Assembly: GCF_021025955.1 (NCBI RefSeq)
Contig: NZ_JAJNCL010000005.1
Coordinates: 248,001-312,000, forward strand
Source: Rhodococcus qingshengii
GTDB lineage: Bacteria; Actinomycetota; Actinomycetes; Mycobacteriales; Mycobacteriaceae
Direction of reading: 5' to 3'
DNA length: 64,000 bases
Shown here: one piece after another, positions 26,278 through 34,435 of the stretch
How the letters are laid out: every line of letters begins with the position of its first letter
How positions within the stretch are numbered: position 1 is the stretch's first letter
The notes under the pieces: generated by a model
Told to the model about the DNA's origin: nothing
The model's input: only the letters and a program-made list of their open reading frames with translations
Database searches by the model: none
Program-made: the position numbers and the translations under genes

Positions 26278-26751
26278 ATGGCTACCGAAGACTTGATGCG
26301 CAAGGCACTCGAGGAACTTGGGGAAGTGGACGGGCCCATGTCGATCGAGGTGATCCATCGACTGGTCGACGCCGGGGGCGTCGAGGAGTCGATGTCGATC
26401 GCCGAAGTGTCAGACCTGCTGGATGTTTCGGCACATACCCTGCGCTATTACGAGAAAATCGGCCTGGTCGCGGTCGATCGTGACTCGAGCGGACATCGTG
26501 TGTACGGCCCGGAAACTGTTCGCAGGTTGGTGTTTCTGACCCGCATGCGTATCTCGGGCATGGCGATTCGCGACTTGCAGCACTACGTCGAACTGGTCGA
26601 CGCCGGTGAAGGGACAGTTCCGGAGAGGCTCGACATGCTGCTCGAACACCGGGACACCGTTCGTCGGCAGATCAAGGAGCTCACGTTGTCTTTGGCTGCG
26701 ACGGAGTACAAGATTGCGACGTACGGCGGGCGGACCGGGGAGCAGGAGTAG
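26278..26751 (+). CDS. MerR-family regulator of the SDR module
   Basis: A 157-residue regulator with an unusual N-terminal extension of about 37 residues before the MerR winged helix (MSIAEVSDLLDVSAHTLRYY, then EKIGLV and RVYGPETVRRLVFLTRMRIS). The dimerisation helix follows (LDMLLEHRDTVRRQIKELTL). No cysteine-rich metal loop is present, so an organic effector or stress signal is more likely than a metal. It lies downstream of the SDR gene under the 19-bp-spacer promoter and probably activates it. The ATG at 26278 has GGGAG only 2 bp upstream; an ATG near the MerR domain (26398-26400 region) would give a standard length. Confidence 0.85.
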   Translation: MATEDLMRKALEELGEVDGPMSIEVIHRLVDAGGVEESMSIAEVSDLLDVSAHTLRYYEKIGLVAVDRDSSGHRVYGPETVRRLVFLTRMRISGMAIRDLQHYVELVDAGEGTVPERLDMLLEHRDTVRRQIKELTLSLAATEYKIATYGGRTGEQE

Positions 26752-26757
26752 CCCCGA

Positions 26758-27267
26758 TTACGTACTCTGCATTCGATTCAGCCCACTTTCCATGGATACT
26801 GCCAGTTGCTCAAGCGCGGCAAGGACCCTTCCTCGGTCCCGTCCGAGTTCGGTGAACAATTCACCGTGAGCGGCGAGTTCGCGAGGAAAGACTTCGTCGA
26901 CGACACTTTTTCCCCTAGCCGTCATCGTGATCAGTGCAGATCGCTTGTCTTCGGGGTTGCTCGTGCGGGAGACGAGTCCTCGCTTCTCGAGTCGGGCGAG
27001 TGCCTTGCTTACTCCGGCTCGAGACATGCCGAGGCGTTCAGCGAGACGAATCGCCGTGACTGGTTCCTCGGCGTATCGAAGTGGCACAAGCAGTTCCACT
27101 TCCGACACGCTGAGGTCCGCGGATCGGTACACCGGTTCGACTGCAAGTTCGAGAAGGGCCGTAATCCGTTTGAGTTGCGCGACAACTTCCATGGGCGACG
27201 TGTCGAGGTCGGGATTGTTTTCGGCCCAAAGGTTGCACGTACGGGAGCGCAGTGTCGGTTCGTTCAC
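26758..27267 (-). CDS. MarR-family regulator
   Basis: A 169-residue winged-helix repressor. Residues 25-60 form the first dimer helices (MEVVAQLKRITALLELAVEP), the recognition region is TAIRLAERLGMSRAGVSKAL with ARLEKRGLVSR, and the beta wing is NPEDKRSALITMTARGK. The GTG at 27267 is the furthest start; a methionine 25 codons in gives a standard MarR length. It is divergent from a thioredoxin-reductase-like flavoprotein, and a 20-bp palindrome lies between them, so it probably represses both. It ends 7 bp from the merR stop (convergent). Confidence 0.87.
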   Translation of the reverse strand: MNEPTLRSRTCNLWAENNPDLDTSPMEVVAQLKRITALLELAVEPVYRSADLSVSEVELLVPLRYAEEPVTAIRLAERLGMSRAGVSKALARLEKRGLVSRTSNPEDKRSALITMTARGKSVVDEVFPRELAAHGELFTELGRDRGRVLAALEQLAVSMESGLNRMQST

Positions 27268-27278
27268 GATTCCTCAGT

Positions 27279-27298
27279 TTTGTTAACCGGTAAACAAA
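27279..27298. promoter_or_regulatory. 20-bp palindrome, probable MarR operator
   Basis: TTTGTTAACC and GGTAAACAAA form a palindrome with 9 of 10 pairs, 11 bp upstream of the marR start and 63 bp upstream of the flavoprotein start. The AT-rich arms around a CCGG centre are typical of MarR sites. No other palindrome is seen in this gap. Confidence 0.6.
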
Positions 27299-27361
27299 TT
27301 TGCTAGATTGTCAGAATAGCCCACCGTCTCGGGTGGGACGATCTGCGGACTGGGGGAGCGC

Positions 27362-28330
27362 ATGAGGTTCGACGTGGTGATTGTCGGTGGCGGTGCGGCG
27401 GGGTTGAGTGCCGCGCTTGTTCTGGCTCGGGCTCGGCGGCGAGTGATGATCATTGATGCAGGTAGCCCGCGCAATGGTGTCTCCGAGCACCTGCACGGGT
27501 ACCTGGCGCGGGATGGGGACAGCCCTGCGCAACTACTTGCGGCCGGCCGCAAGGAGGTTCTCGAGTACGGCGGCGAGATGACGACTGGCACCGCAATCGG
27601 AATCGAGCGGACGGATGACGGTGGATTTCTTGTGCAAACCGACGTGTCTGCGTCGCTGGAGGCACGGACTGTTCTGGTGGCCACGGGGCTACGTGACGAG
27701 CTGCCGAACATCGCTGGGCTGCAGGATCGGTGGGGAGTCGACGTTCTGCATTGTCCCTACTGTCACGGGTACGAGGTTCGTGATACGCCGATCGGTGTAC
27801 TCGGGGGTGACAACCGGCCGTTCACCATTCATCAGGCATCGTTGGTGCGCCAATGGTCGGACGATGTCGTCTTCTTTCCGAATCGCATCGAGCTGACCGG
27901 CGCCGAGCGGGAGCGGCTGACTGTCAGGGGGATTCGCATCGTCGAAGGCGACGTGGCCGGGGTCTCGGTGGCAGACGGTCGATTGGACGGCGTCGAGCTG
28001 GCCTCCGGTCAGGTTGTTCCGCGGAGTGTGGTGTTTGTCGGTCCACGGTTTGTTCCACGCGACGCTTTGCTGACTGACCTGGGATGTGAAGCTGACGAAA
28101 ATGGTTGGGTGGTAACCGATCCTGCGGGAAGTACCAGCGCGCCTGGTGTATGGGCCGCCGGGAATGTGTCGGACTCGCCCGCGCAGATGATCACTGCCGC
28201 CGCTGCTGGCTCGAAGGCTGCGATTGCGGTCAATCACTATCTACTGGAACAAGATATCGTGCGAGCGGTCGCGATCGCGACCGAACTTCAGCCGAGTGTC
28301 ACCGGAAGCAACCCTCGCGGGGTCTCCTGA
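27362..28330 (+). CDS. thioredoxin-reductase-like FAD oxidoreductase
   Basis: A 322-residue class II pyridine-nucleotide disulfide oxidoreductase. It has an FAD Rossmann motif at the N-terminus (VVIVGGGAAGLSAALVLARA), a redox CxxC in LHCPYCHGYEVRD, and NADPH domain segment IGVLGGDNRPFTIH. The FAD-closing motif is GVWAAGNVSDSPAQMITAAA. The NADPH motif lacks the standard GxGxxA, so cofactor preference is uncertain. It is divergent from a MarR gene and likely responds to electrophile or oxidative stress. The 3' end overlaps the convergent epimerase gene by 43 bp. Confidence 0.88.
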   Translation: MRFDVVIVGGGAAGLSAALVLARARRRVMIIDAGSPRNGVSEHLHGYLARDGDSPAQLLAAGRKEVLEYGGEMTTGTAIGIERTDDGGFLVQTDVSASLEARTVLVATGLRDELPNIAGLQDRWGVDVLHCPYCHGYEVRDTPIGVLGGDNRPFTIHQASLVRQWSDDVVFFPNRIELTGAERERLTVRGIRIVEGDVAGVSVADGRLDGVELASGQVVPRSVVFVGPRFVPRDALLTDLGCEADENGWVVTDPAGSTSAPGVWAAGNVSDSPAQMITAAAAGSKAAIAVNHYLLEQDIVRAVAIATELQPSVTGSNPRGVS

Positions 28331-29208
28331 GCGATCTGTTCCAACGCCGATTCCACTGTCGGAAACTGATAGCGGAAGTTGTTGTCCGCGAGCACCCCTG
28401 GCGCCACCCAGCGGCTCTTGAGTACCAACTCGGCCTCGGTGCGGATGATCCGAGCCCCGAATTTCAGCATCCAACCGGGCGTGGGCGCACCGTACCGTCG
28501 ACCCAACGCTGCGCGCACCTGCCGCATCATCTCGTCATTGGTCACAGGGTACGGGGATGCGATATTGACCGGGCCTGAGATCTCCGGATTCTCGTAGATG
28601 TGGATGATCGAGCGAATGACGTCGACGATGTGAATCCAGCTGAACATCTGTCGGCCGTCGCCCATTCGTCCACCGAAGCCCATTCGGGCGAGGTTGACGA
28701 ACGGGTTGATCGCCCCGCCGCCCGCGCCGAGGACGATCGACATCCGAAGTGCCACTTTGCGAACAGGTGTTGGTGCTGAGAACAATTCGTTTTCCCACGC
28801 TCGCGCGACCGCGACGGAGAATCCCTTTCCCAGCTCTCCGTTCTTCTCGTCCATCGGTCGATCTCGTGCGTCTCGGTAGATCGTGCCGGTACTGGCATTC
28901 GCCCAGAGTGAGGGTGGCTGCGGCGTACGGGTCAGTGCACGACCCAACAGTGCAGTCGTTTCCACTCGGGAGGAGAACATGTCGTCGGCATTGCGCTTGT
29001 TGTAGCGGCAGCTCACGGAGCGGCCGGCGAGGTTGACAAGCAGATCCGTGCCGCTGAGTACATCGGCGACGCCTTGCTCGTCGGACCACGTGGCATCGCT
29101 CGTTCCTCCCCGGCCGATCGTCCGAACGTCGACCCCGTTGGATTCGAGCGTTCGAAGAAGGTGTTGGCCTACGTAACCCGACGCACCACAAACAACAACG
29201 GTCTTCAT
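28288..29208 (-). CDS. TIGR01777-type NAD(P)-dependent epimerase/dehydratase
   Basis: A 306-residue extended-SDR protein. The cofactor motif is VVVCGASGYVGQHLLRTLES, and LVNLAGRSVSCRYNKRNADD is the family signature near the active site. LRMSIVLGAGGGAINPFVNL and WIHIVDVIRSIIHIYENPEI are also typical of the YfcH/TIGR01777 group, whose substrates are mostly unknown. It starts at the ATG at 29208, which overlaps the stop of the TetR gene (ATGA), so the two are translationally coupled and probably share the operator pair upstream. The 3' end overlaps the convergent flavoprotein. Confidence 0.88.
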   Translation of the reverse strand: MKTVVVCGASGYVGQHLLRTLESNGVDVRTIGRGGTSDATWSDEQGVADVLSGTDLLVNLAGRSVSCRYNKRNADDMFSSRVETTALLGRALTRTPQPPSLWANASTGTIYRDARDRPMDEKNGELGKGFSVAVARAWENELFSAPTPVRKVALRMSIVLGAGGGAINPFVNLARMGFGGRMGDGRQMFSWIHIVDVIRSIIHIYENPEISGPVNIASPYPVTNDEMMRQVRAALGRRYGAPTPGWMLKFGARIIRTEAELVLKSRWVAPGVLADNNFRYQFPTVESALEQIAQETPRGLLPVTLG

Positions 29209-29882
29209 GGTTTTGTGTTCCCCTCTGGAGAAACGACTTTTGTCATCAAGGCGGCGACATCGCCGACCAGACCTCGTGCCACTGGCAGCCGCGCGAGGGT
29301 GAGCGCTCTGGCGATGATCGGTACCAGGCCGTCGACCAGGGAACGGGTGCGCGTTTGTCCCGGAGACGAGTCGGTAACCCAGTGCAGCGTCACGCTCAGA
29401 TAGCTGAGCCACAAGAGTGTGGGGAGCTGGGTCTCCAATGACGCTGGCGTCTTCTGCTTCGACGCCGACAGTGCGTCGCGCATCAATTCGACGGCCATCG
29501 ATCTCGCATCGCTCGACTCGGCCGAGAACGGGCTGGACGGCGATGCGGTGGGCAGGGCAACGTGCAGAAACGCGCTACCGAAGCCGTGATAGGGCCCCAT
29601 GACATCGAGTCCGGTGTGCAGAACGATCGCGAGATTTTCCGCGAGTGAGCCACCTTTGCGCAGGAGTCGGAGCGCACGCTCTCGGTGATCACGTTGGATG
29701 ACGAGATACAGCTCGTGAACCAGTTCGTCCTTGCTGGCGAAGTAGTAGTAGGCATTCCCGAGGGAGACACCTGCCTCAGTCGCGATCTTGCGCATGGTCG
29801 TCGCTGCGAAGCCCTCGTCGCGGAAGAGCCGCAATGCTGTTTCCACCAGCTTTTCCCTGGTTTCGATCCCGCGACTGCTCAT
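29205..29882 (-). CDS. TetR-family repressor coupled to the TIGR01777 gene
   Basis: A 225-residue TetR protein. The helix-turn-helix is at residues 8-55: GIETREKLVETALRLFRDEG, then MRKIATEAGVSLGNAYYYFA. The C-terminal domain (about 90-220) is of a type found next to cell-surface or lipid genes. The ATG at 29882 follows AAGGGGAG. The 4-bp overlap with the epimerase gene and a long inverted repeat just upstream indicate autoregulation of a two-gene operon. The effector is unknown. Confidence 0.88.
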   Translation of the reverse strand: MSSRGIETREKLVETALRLFRDEGFAATTMRKIATEAGVSLGNAYYYFASKDELVHELYLVIQRDHRERALRLLRKGGSLAENLAIVLHTGLDVMGPYHGFGSAFLHVALPTASPSSPFSAESSDARSMAVELMRDALSASKQKTPASLETQLPTLLWLSYLSVTLHWVTDSSPGQTRTRSLVDGLVPIIARALTLARLPVARGLVGDVAALMTKVVSPEGNTKP

Positions 29883-29895
29883 GGGCTCCCCTTCT

Positions 29896-29943
29896 TTGAA
29901 CGTGTTCAAGTTCAGCGTACGCCCTGAAGTTGAACACGTTCAA
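29896..29943. promoter_or_regulatory. paired TetR operators within a 48-bp inverted repeat
   Basis: TTGAAC-GT-GTTCAA (29896-29909) and TTGAAC-AC-GTTCAA (29930-29943) are two copies of one site, 34 bp centre to centre. Together with the adjoining TTCAG/CTGAA they form arms of 20 bp with one mismatch around an 8-base middle. The repeat starts 13 bp upstream of the tetR ATG and probably covers its promoter. Confidence 0.7.
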
Positions 29944-30027
29944 GACTCAATTTGTTGCGAGGGAGATAATAAGCGCGCATACTAAATGAATGATTGAACT
30001 TGCGATCGGTTCGCCCGGGGGTCGGCG

Positions 30028-30432
30028 ATGAACGCCTGGTTAGGGGTTGTCTCTGCCGAAAATGGGCGTCGCGCCGTGGATCTCGGCATTGCACAGATCG
30101 GGCACGGAAAGAGAGCCGGATTGGCACGGATGAATGCGGGCGATGTGCTTGTCTACTATTCGCCGGTCGAGTCCATTGGTGACCGAGATCCGTTGCGCGA
30201 GTTCACAGCCCTCGGGGTGATCGAAGAGGGTGAGATCTGGCAGGCGGACGAAGGGTGCTTCAAGCCGTTTCGGCGGCGAGTTCGGTACGAACAGTTCAAC
30301 CTCGTTCCTCTCGACGCAGTCCGGAGTCGATTGGCATTGACATCGGCGCCGAACTGGGGGTACCAACTCCGCCGAGGCTTGATTCCGTTGGATGACAACG
30401 ACGTCGAGATTCTGCGCTCGACAACGAACTGA
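30028..30432 (+). CDS. EVE-domain protein
   Basis: A 134-residue protein made of one EVE domain (UPF0310-like), a PUA-related fold that binds modified nucleic acid bases. It matches in NAWLGVVSAENGRRAVDLGI at the start, HGKRAGLARMNAGDVLVYYS and FKPFRRRVRYEQFNLVPLD. Genes of this sort often act in DNA/RNA modification or defence, but no restriction or modification gene is nearby. ATG at 30028. A MarR gene follows after 12 bp, probably in one transcript. The divergent TetR operator region lies upstream. Confidence 0.85.
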   Translation: MNAWLGVVSAENGRRAVDLGIAQIGHGKRAGLARMNAGDVLVYYSPVESIGDRDPLREFTALGVIEEGEIWQADEGCFKPFRRRVRYEQFNLVPLDAVRSRLALTSAPNWGYQLRRGLIPLDDNDVEILRSTTN

Positions 30433-30444
30433 CACACTGAGACC

Positions 30445-30891
30445 GTGGTGAAGGAACTGGAAACCGATTTCGAGGATGCTGGCGACAGTCCGGGTCTGAT
30501 GTTGTGGCGTGTCACCAACGCTTGGCAGGCCTCGATTCGCGCGACGCTGCGGCCTTTCGACCTGACTCACGTGCAGTTCGTTCTGCTTGCCGCACTGACC
30601 TGGCTGGATGCGGAGACGCCGATAACTCAACGCGATCTTGCCGAGTCTGCGCGCACCGACCCGATGATGACGTCACAGGTAATACGGACCCTTGAATCCA
30701 AAGGTTTTGTGGAACGACGTCCACACCCGACCGATGCTCGGGCACGCTCAGTGGTGGTGACCCAGTCGGGTGCGGCCCTGGCCGGCAAGGCTAATCGTGC
30801 GGTGGAATCATCGGATCGGGAATTCTTTGCCGCTCTCGGGGATCGTCAGGCGGCCTTCGTTGCGATGCTCGGCGTGCTTGATCGACGGTAA
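30445..30891 (+). CDS. MarR-family regulator
   Basis: A 148-residue winged-helix protein. The first helices are LMLWRVTNAWQASIRATLRP. The recognition part is ITQRDLAESARTDPMMTSQV with IRTLESKGFVERRPHPTDAR, and the wing is ARSVVVTQSGAALAGK. GTG at 30445 (or the adjacent GTG at 30448) starts it 12 bp after the EVE gene. It is convergent with a TetR gene (6-bp gap). Target genes are not obvious; the EVE gene is the only close partner. Confidence 0.85.
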   Translation: MVKELETDFEDAGDSPGLMLWRVTNAWQASIRATLRPFDLTHVQFVLLAALTWLDAETPITQRDLAESARTDPMMTSQVIRTLESKGFVERRPHPTDARARSVVVTQSGAALAGKANRAVESSDREFFAALGDRQAAFVAMLGVLDRR

Positions 30892-30897
30892 CAGCCC

Positions 30898-31551
30898 TTA
30901 GTTTCGAGGAGAGTGCTCTGTAGTTCTCTGCAGCAGTGCATATTTGGCTTCCAATCCGTCCAGTAGGGATTCCAGTGCGAGTTCGAAGCTGGCGCCGTCG
31001 ATCTCGGCGGCACGCTCACGCAACAGGTGTGCTCGCGTGAGGTGCGGGTAACGCTCGGCATAGATGGCGGGATCGTCCACGAATCCGCCGGAGAACGTTG
31101 CCGTCGCAGCACCCATGACCACGTATTTGACGGAAGCCCCGATCAGCGTTGCCGTGCGCTGCGGCCATCCGGCGCGCACCAGGCCGCCGTGGATGGCGTT
31201 CGCGCGATCGAGGGCGATGGGCCTGACGCTCGGACCGTAGGCCAGATAGGGAACGATGTTGGGATGCTTGCCCAGGGCAGCGTGGTAGGACCGCGCCCAC
31301 GTGCGCAGCGCGCCGCGCCAATCGTCGGAGTCGAAGCCGCTCACGTCGACGGACTCCATGATGACGTTCGCGACGTCGTCGAGTAGCTCGTCCTTGTTGG
31401 CGTAGTGGCTGTACAGCGACGGTGCCTGTACACCGAGAACGGTGGCGAGTTTGCGCATCGAGAAGTCGGTCAAACCGTGCTCGTCCACCAGTTTCAGGGC
31501 GGTGTCCCTGATGATCGGCTTACTCAGTAGTGGAACCCGCGGTCGCGCCAT
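30898..31551 (-). CDS. TetR-family regulator (TetR C-terminal type) facing the MaoC-FadE operon
   Basis: A 217-residue protein. Its N-terminal DNA-binding domain has IIRDTALKLVDEHGLTDFSM and LATVLGVQAPSLYSHYANKD, and the C-terminal domain is of the tetracycline-repressor class (SVKYVVMGAATATFSGGFVD). The ATG at 31551 is at the divergent promoter region shared with the MaoC/acyl-CoA dehydrogenase operon 97 bp away, so it probably represses those lipid-degradation genes with an acyl-CoA-like inducer (inference). No clear palindrome was found in 31552-31647. Confidence 0.87.
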   Translation of the reverse strand: MARPRVPLLSKPIIRDTALKLVDEHGLTDFSMRKLATVLGVQAPSLYSHYANKDELLDDVANVIMESVDVSGFDSDDWRGALRTWARSYHAALGKHPNIVPYLAYGPSVRPIALDRANAIHGGLVRAGWPQRTATLIGASVKYVVMGAATATFSGGFVDDPAIYAERYPHLTRAHLLRERAAEIDGASFELALESLLDGLEAKYALLQRTTEHSPRN

Positions 31552-31647
31552 CGCACAGAACCCTTTCGTCTGAGAGTACTGGACAACCTTACACCGTGAG
31601 TTTATTATCGAATTAACCTAACAGTGTTCGGGAACGTGGAGGATCAG

Positions 31648-32109
31648 ATGACACGGGTGTTCGAGAACAAGTCCGATCTCCTGGGGGCAGTCGGTGAAAC
31701 GCTGGGTTCGAGCGAGTGGGTCGAGGTCACCCGCGAGATGGTCCATCAATTCGCCGACGCGACCGGTGACCATCAGTGGATTCATGTCGACGACGAAAGA
31801 GCCAGGCGCGACTCACCTTTCGGTGGACCGATTGCGCACGGGTATCTGACGCTCTCACTCCTGCCACTTCTGTCGAAGTCCGTGTACCGCATCGACGGGG
31901 CCAAGATGGTCATCAACTACGGGTCCGACAAGGTTCGATTCCCGAGTCCGGTGCCGGTCGGAGCCAAGGTTCGAAACACTGCAGTGCTCTCCGCAATCGA
32001 AGAACTGCCGAACGGTTCACTGCAGAGTCAGATCACCAACACCGTCGAGATCGAAGGCGTGGACAAACCCGCCGTCGTTGCGCAAACCGTCGCGCGAATC
32101 TTGTTCTGA
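31648..32109 (+). CDS. MaoC-family (R)-enoyl-CoA hydratase
   Basis: A 153-residue single hot-dog protein that hydrates 2-enoyl-CoA. The hydratase-2 motif with catalytic Asp and His is visible: FADATGDHQWIHVDDERARR, followed by GPIAHGYLTLSLLP. The ATG at 31648 has GGAGGA five bases upstream; an in-frame GTG at 31624 lacks such a site. It is the first gene of a three-gene operon with two acyl-CoA dehydrogenases (28- and 9-bp gaps), so it should act on the enoyl-CoA they make. Control by the divergent TetR is likely. Confidence 0.92.
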   Translation: MTRVFENKSDLLGAVGETLGSSEWVEVTREMVHQFADATGDHQWIHVDDERARRDSPFGGPIAHGYLTLSLLPLLSKSVYRIDGAKMVINYGSDKVRFPSPVPVGAKVRNTAVLSAIEELPNGSLQSQITNTVEIEGVDKPAVVAQTVARILF

Positions 32110-32137
32110 AATCCTGCAAGAAGAAAGCAGACTCCAC

Positions 32138-33310
32138 ATGAATCTCGAACTGACCACTGAGGAAGTCGCGTTCCGCGAGGAGATGCGAAAGTTCTTCACC
32201 ACCGAATTCTCGCCCGAACTTCGAGCACGTGCAGCCGGATTTGGAAAGCTGACGCGCGAGGACATCGTCGCGGGACAACAGATTCTGAACGCACACGGGT
32301 TGGCCGTTCCGCACTGGCCGGTCGAGTGGGGCGGCAAGGACTGGACTCCGGTTCAGCGCCACATCTATTCCGAGGAAATGCAGTTGGCGTCGGTGCCCAA
32401 CCCGTTGCCGTTCAACGTGAGCATGGTTGGGCCCGTTATCGCTGCCTTCGGCTCGCAGGAGCAGAAGGAGAAATTTCTCCCCGCTACGGCCAACGCCGAT
32501 ATCTGGTGGTGCCAGGGTTTTTCGGAACCCGAAGCCGGTTCGGATCTCGCTTCACTCAAGACGGCCGCTGTTCGTGACGGCGCAGACTACATCGTCAACG
32601 GTCAGAAGACGTGGACTACTCTCGCGCAGCACGCCGAGTGGATCTTCTGTCTGGTTCGCACAGATGCCAGTGCTCAGAAGCGGCAGGCCGGAATTTCGTT
32701 CTTGCTCATCGATCTGGCAACTCCCGGCATCACGGTTCGCCCCATCAAACTGATCGATGGCAGCGTCGAGGTCAACGAGGTGTTCTTCGACAACGTCCGC
32801 GTACCGGCGGAGAATCTTGTCGGCGAAGAGAACAAAGGCTGGGACTACGCCAAGTTCCTGCTGGGCAACGAACGCACGGGCGTCACGCGGGTCGGGTTCT
32901 CCAAAATCCTTGTCGCCACGGCGAAAGAGAAGGCGCGGGAGGTTCGCGTCGGAACCGGCACCCTCCTCGATGATCCGTTGTTCGCGGCTCGGTTGGCTGA
33001 GCTGGAAAACGATTTGCTTGCACTGGATCTGACTCAACTGCGAGTTGTGGCGAGTTCGGCAGACGGCAAGCCGAACCCGGCGTCCTCGCTGCTCAAGCTC
33101 CGCGGCTCCGAATTGCAGCAGGCAGCAACGGAATTGCTGATGGATGTTGCGGGTCCGGACTCGTTGCCAGTGAATACGGCCGAGATCGACTCGCCGGAGT
33201 GGGCGCAGCAAGCGGCACCGCGCTACCTGAACTACCGGAAGGTTTCCATCTACAGCGGATCAAGTGAGGTGCAGCGCTCCATCATTGCCTCCTCGATTCT
33301 CGGATTGTGA
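32138..33310 (+). CDS. acyl-CoA dehydrogenase, subunit of a heteromeric pair
   Basis: A 390-residue FAD enzyme. ACAD segments are visible: PHWPVEWGGKDWTPVQRHIY, GFSEPEAGSDLASLKTAAVR, TWTTLAQHAEWIFCLVRTD, and the C-terminal YSGSSEVQRSIIASSILGL. The usual catalytic Glu position in the C-terminal domain is not clearly occupied in this chain. In actinomycete steroid and lipid catabolism such enzymes work as alpha2beta2 heterotetramers of two unequal FadE chains, and the next gene encodes a second chain of 371 residues. The start ATG at 32138 gives the normal N-terminus. Confidence 0.92.
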   Translation: MNLELTTEEVAFREEMRKFFTTEFSPELRARAAGFGKLTREDIVAGQQILNAHGLAVPHWPVEWGGKDWTPVQRHIYSEEMQLASVPNPLPFNVSMVGPVIAAFGSQEQKEKFLPATANADIWWCQGFSEPEAGSDLASLKTAAVRDGADYIVNGQKTWTTLAQHAEWIFCLVRTDASAQKRQAGISFLLIDLATPGITVRPIKLIDGSVEVNEVFFDNVRVPAENLVGEENKGWDYAKFLLGNERTGVTRVGFSKILVATAKEKAREVRVGTGTLLDDPLFAARLAELENDLLALDLTQLRVVASSADGKPNPASSLLKLRGSELQQAATELLMDVAGPDSLPVNTAEIDSPEWAQQAAPRYLNYRKVSIYSGSSEVQRSIIASSILGL

Positions 33311-33319
33311 GCATCTGAC

Positions 33320-34435
33320 ATGAATTTCGATCTTGACGACGAGCAGACGATGCTTCGCGACACGACGCGCGAATTGCTCAACCGCAGCTACGACGCGGAG
33401 AAGCGCAACGCCACCTCGGCTACTGACGAGGGATGGAATGCCGCGGTGTGGAAGCAGTTCGCGGAGCTAGGGCTGCTCGGCCTGCCGTTCGCGGAATCTG
33501 ACGGCGGAATGGGCGCTGGACCAGTCGAGACCATGGTCGTGATGACCGAACTGGGCCGCGCGCTTGCACCCGAGCCATACTTGGGTGGTGTTCTGATCCC
33601 CGGCGGTTTGATCGCTGCTGTCGGTTCGGCAGATCAGCGGGCGCGGCTCCTGCCGGCGCTCAGCGACGGGACCACTCTGTCGGCCTTCGCGCATACGGAA
33701 CCTGGCACGCGCTGGCCGGTCGGCACCGTCACGACCACGGCGTCGCAGTCGGGATCGGGGTGGACGGTCACCGGCGTCAAGAACCCAGTTCTGCAGGGCG
33801 ACAGCGCGCACGTCGTGATCGTCAGTGCCACACTTCCAGGCGGCGGCACCGGGCTCTTCCTGGTGGATGCGGAAGGTGCGGGTGTCAGCCGGACTGCGTA
33901 CGCCACCCACGACGGCCGTCGCGGTGCGCAGTTCACGTTCACCGATGTCGCGGCCGAACAACTTGGTGAGGGCGGCGATGTCACGGAGGTGATCGTCGAA
34001 GCAGAGGTCCGGGCGCAGGCAGCTCTGTGCGCCGAGGCGATCGGAATCATGACCGAAGCGCTGCGACTGACGACGGATTACCTGAAGCAGCGCAAGCAGT
34101 TCGGTGTTCCGCTCGCGAAGTTCCAGACGCTGACTCATCGGGCTGCCGACATGTATGTGGCGCTCGAACTGGCGAGCAGCATGAGTCTGTACGCCACCAT
34201 GTCCATTGCCGACGGCGTGATCGATCCGACCATCGCGTCGCGCGCGAAGCTGGCTGTCGGTCGCGCCGCGCATCAGATCGGACAGGAAGCGATTCAGATG
34301 CACGGTGGTATCGGAATGACAGCCGAGTATCCGGTCGGGCACTACGTCTCGCGGCTGGTGGCCATCGAACACACTTTGGGTGCCTCGGACGATCACCTTC
34401 GGGTGCTGGCCGGCGGCGTCTCGAAGTTTCGGTGA
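33320..34435 (+). CDS. acyl-CoA dehydrogenase, second subunit
   Basis: A 371-residue FadE-type chain: LRDTTRELLNRSYDAEKRNA at the N-terminus, FAELGLLGLPFAESDGGMGA, TELGRALAPEPYLGG and the C-terminal LKQRKQFGVPLAKFQTLTHR with IQMHGGIGMTAEYPVGHYVS. The middle part has lost the clear FAD/substrate loop TEPxxGSD (FAHTEPGTRWPV instead), typical of one member of the heteromeric pairs. It starts 9 bp after the first subunit. It is the last gene before a 730-bp region of decayed sequence. Confidence 0.92.
   Translation: MNFDLDDEQTMLRDTTRELLNRSYDAEKRNATSATDEGWNAAVWKQFAELGLLGLPFAESDGGMGAGPVETMVVMTELGRALAPEPYLGGVLIPGGLIAAVGSADQRARLLPALSDGTTLSAFAHTEPGTRWPVGTVTTTASQSGSGWTVTGVKNPVLQGDSAHVVIVSATLPGGGTGLFLVDAEGAGVSRTAYATHDGRRGAQFTFTDVAAEQLGEGGDVTEVIVEAEVRAQAALCAEAIGIMTEALRLTTDYLKQRKQFGVPLAKFQTLTHRAADMYVALELASSMSLYATMSIADGVIDPTIASRAKLAVGRAAHQIGQEAIQMHGGIGMTAEYPVGHYVSRLVAIEHTLGASDDHLRVLAGGVSKFR

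Noticed and set aside
28288..28330. 43-bp convergent overlap as sign of a frameshift in the flavoprotein
   Set aside because: Both proteins reach their normal family ends; the overlap only adds a short unconserved tail.
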